NCBI GenBank assembly: GCA_905479905.1
Contig: CAJQOK010000022.1
Coordinates: forward strand, 1 to 16,357
Direction: 5' to 3'
Length of the DNA stretch: 16,357 nt
From: an uncultured Aliterella sp.
GTDB taxonomy: Bacteria > Cyanobacteriota > Cyanobacteriia > Cyanobacteriales > Chroococcidiopsidaceae
Part shown: positions 15,122 to 16,357 of the stretch, piece after piece
How positions within the stretch are numbered: the first letter of the stretch is position 1
How the letters are laid out: each line of letters begins with the position of its first letter
Made by a program: the position numbers and the translations under genes
Notes under the pieces: model-generated
The model's database searches: none
Seen by the model: only the letters and a program-made list of their open reading frames with translations
What the model was told of the DNA's origin: nothing

Positions 15122-16357
15122 CTAAGTCACTCCAAAAACAACTACAAGGCCGAGTACGGCGGCAAATATAATCAAGGCGTAGAACTGGGCGCGACCGCTT
15201 TCTAAATATTTCAGTCCTTCGCCACTAACTAGCGTAAAGAAGCCTGTGAGGTTGACTGCGCCATCAACTACGCGAAAATCAACTTCCATAACTTGACGCG
15301 CTAATCGGCGCAACCCTTGGACAAATACGCGATCATAAATCTGATCAAAGTACCACTTGTTTAAAGATAAGGCGTAAAGGGATGGGAATTTTTGGGCGAT
15401 CGCACTGGGGTCAATTTTGCCCCACAAGTACATTAAAGAAGCCAAAGTAATCCCAATTAAAGATATCCCGACAGAACTCCCCGCCATCACAAAAAACTCA
15501 GATTGGTTAAATTCTGCTGCTTTTTCGGCAACGGCAATCGCGCTTTCACTCGGAGGATGAATAAACTCCTCAAAATAATTAGCGTAAGGCGTGCCTACTA
15601 AGCCAATCAACATCGAAGGAATCGCCAAAACAACTAATGGTAAAGTCATCGTCCACGGCGATTCGTGGGGGCTGCTACTGTGGTGGGTATCGTGACTAAC
15701 GGCGGCAAGTTCTCTAGTATCCATCGCCCCCGGCCCAAAATTAGGAGTAAGGGTATTAGCATCCGCCTGAAGTTTGTGTTTAATTTGCTCATCGTTACCG
15801 CGAAAAGAGCCTTCAAAGGTGCTGAAGTACATACGAAACATATAAAATGCCGTAATCCCTGCCGTCAGCCAGCCTATAGCCCATAGCAAAGGGTTCGCTG
15901 CAAAAGCTTGTCCTAAAATCTCATCTTTTGACCAGAAACCAGCAAAAGGCGGTACACCTGAAATTGCCAAGCAACCAATCAAAAAAGTAATCGCGGTAAA
16001 AGGCATATATTTACGCAATCCGCCCATTGTCCGCATATCTTGCGCCAGCGCCGGATCGTGACCTACTACCGATTCCATCCCATGAATTACCGAACCCGAA
16101 CCCAAAAACAGCATTGCTTTAAAGTAGGCGTGAGTCATCAAGTGAAATAACCCCGCACTGTAAGCACCGATGCCCATTGCCATCACCATATAGCCAAGCT
16201 GGGAAATGGTGGAATAAGCTAAACCCTTTTTGATGTCATTTTGGGTAATAGCGATCGTTGCCCCCAAAAATGCTGTAAATGCCCCCGTATAATCAATTAC
16301 ATTGATTCCAGCGGGTACGCCTTCAAATACTGGGTACATCCGGGCAATTAAAAACAC
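15122..16357 (-). CDS. ndhF: NAD(P)H-quinone oxidoreductase subunit 5 (NdhF1-type), C-terminal part
   Basis: Largest proton-pumping subunit of NDH-1, homologous to NuoL. The window holds the last 412 codons including the stop; a full NdhF1 is near 690 residues, so about 280 N-terminal residues lie beyond the right edge. The GTG at 16355-16357 is an internal valine codon. Visible family segments are ITQNDIKKGLAYSTISQLGY, GLFHLMTHAYFKAMLFLGSGSVIHG, SGVPPFAGFWSKDEIL, the hydrophilic loop with a HDTHHSSSPHESPW stretch, and the C-terminal KWYFDQIYDRVFVQGLRRLARQ, which belongs to the lateral helix region. Pairing with ndhD on the same strand is the usual ndhF1-ndhD1 arrangement, consistent with the respiratory NDH-1L complex. 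Confidence 0.93.
   Translation of the reverse strand: MFLIARMYPVFEGVPAGINVIDYTGAFTAFLGATIAITQNDIKKGLAYSTISQLGYMVMAMGIGAYSAGLFHLMTHAYFKAMLFLGSGSVIHGMESVVGHDPALAQDMRTMGGLRKYMPFTAITFLIGCLAISGVPPFAGFWSKDEILGQAFAANPLLWAIGWLTAGITAFYMFRMYFSTFEGSFRGNDEQIKHKLQADANTLTPNFGPGAMDTRELAAVSHDTHHSSSPHESPWTMTLPLVVLAIPSMLIGLVGTPYANYFEEFIHPPSESAIAVAEKAAEFNQSEFFVMAGSSVGISLIGITLASLMYLWGKIDPSAIAQKFPSLYALSLNKWYFDQIYDRVFVQGLRRLARQVMEVDFRVVDGAVNLTGFFTLVSGEGLKYLESGRAQFYALIIFAAVLGLVVVFGVT

Overview
The window comes from a cyanobacterial chromosome. The octamer GCGATCGC (the HIP1 signature of cyanobacteria) occurs at least 17 times. The genes also include cyanobacterial markers: a CcmP-type carboxysome shell protein, the CRR6 assembly factor of photosynthetic NDH-1, and NdhF1/NdhD1-type subunits. 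CcmP points to a beta-cyanobacterium. The genus cannot be fixed from this sequence alone. There are no rRNA or tRNA genes, CRISPR arrays or recognisable insertion sequences.

Layout. (1) 1-727: the 3' part of dnaN, cut by the left edge. (2) 733-5385, minus strand: an aldo/keto reductase, a 941-residue protein joining a PlsY-like membrane domain to a rifampicin-phosphotransferase-type dikinase, and a YegS/DAGK-type lipid kinase. Gaps are 29 and 61 bases, so this may be one transcription unit around lipid chemistry. (3) 5386-5759: a gene-free AT-rich stretch with a promoter-like sequence followed by a strong palindrome. (4) 5760-7234, minus: a Uma2-family (DUF820) protein closely followed by a lone ABC-2 permease. 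(5) 7307-11335: a copper-handling island. It holds a tandem DUF305 (CopM-like) lipoprotein gene, a 460-base divergent intergenic region, a PacS/CopA-type Cu(I) P-type ATPase, a 77-residue membrane protein, and a convergent MerR-family regulator. (6) 11479-13352, plus: ccmP, a pentapeptide-repeat gene and crr6, packed with a 3-base gap and an ATGA overlap, so almost certainly one operon. (7) 13487-16357, minus: ndhD followed upstream by ndhF (5' end outside the window), with an intrinsic terminator after ndhD.

How the parts work together. The clearest regulatory story is in the copper island. Two nearly identical MerR-type promoters (TTGACT, a 20-base spacer carrying an ACTCTCTA/TAGAGAGT dyad, then a -10 box) face outwards. 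One drives the DUF305 lipoprotein and the other drives the copper ATPase, so one regulator, probably the MerR protein encoded nearby, should induce both arms. The metal-binding cysteines of that regulator do not follow the CueR pattern, although the pump looks like a Cu(I) pump.

The right half links CO2 fixation and photosynthetic electron flow. A carboxysome pore protein shares an operon with an NDH-1 assembly factor, which lies tail to tail with ndhD/ndhF. The most unusual single protein is the PlsY-like/dikinase fusion, whose acyltransferase motifs are degenerate while its phosphotransfer motifs look intact.
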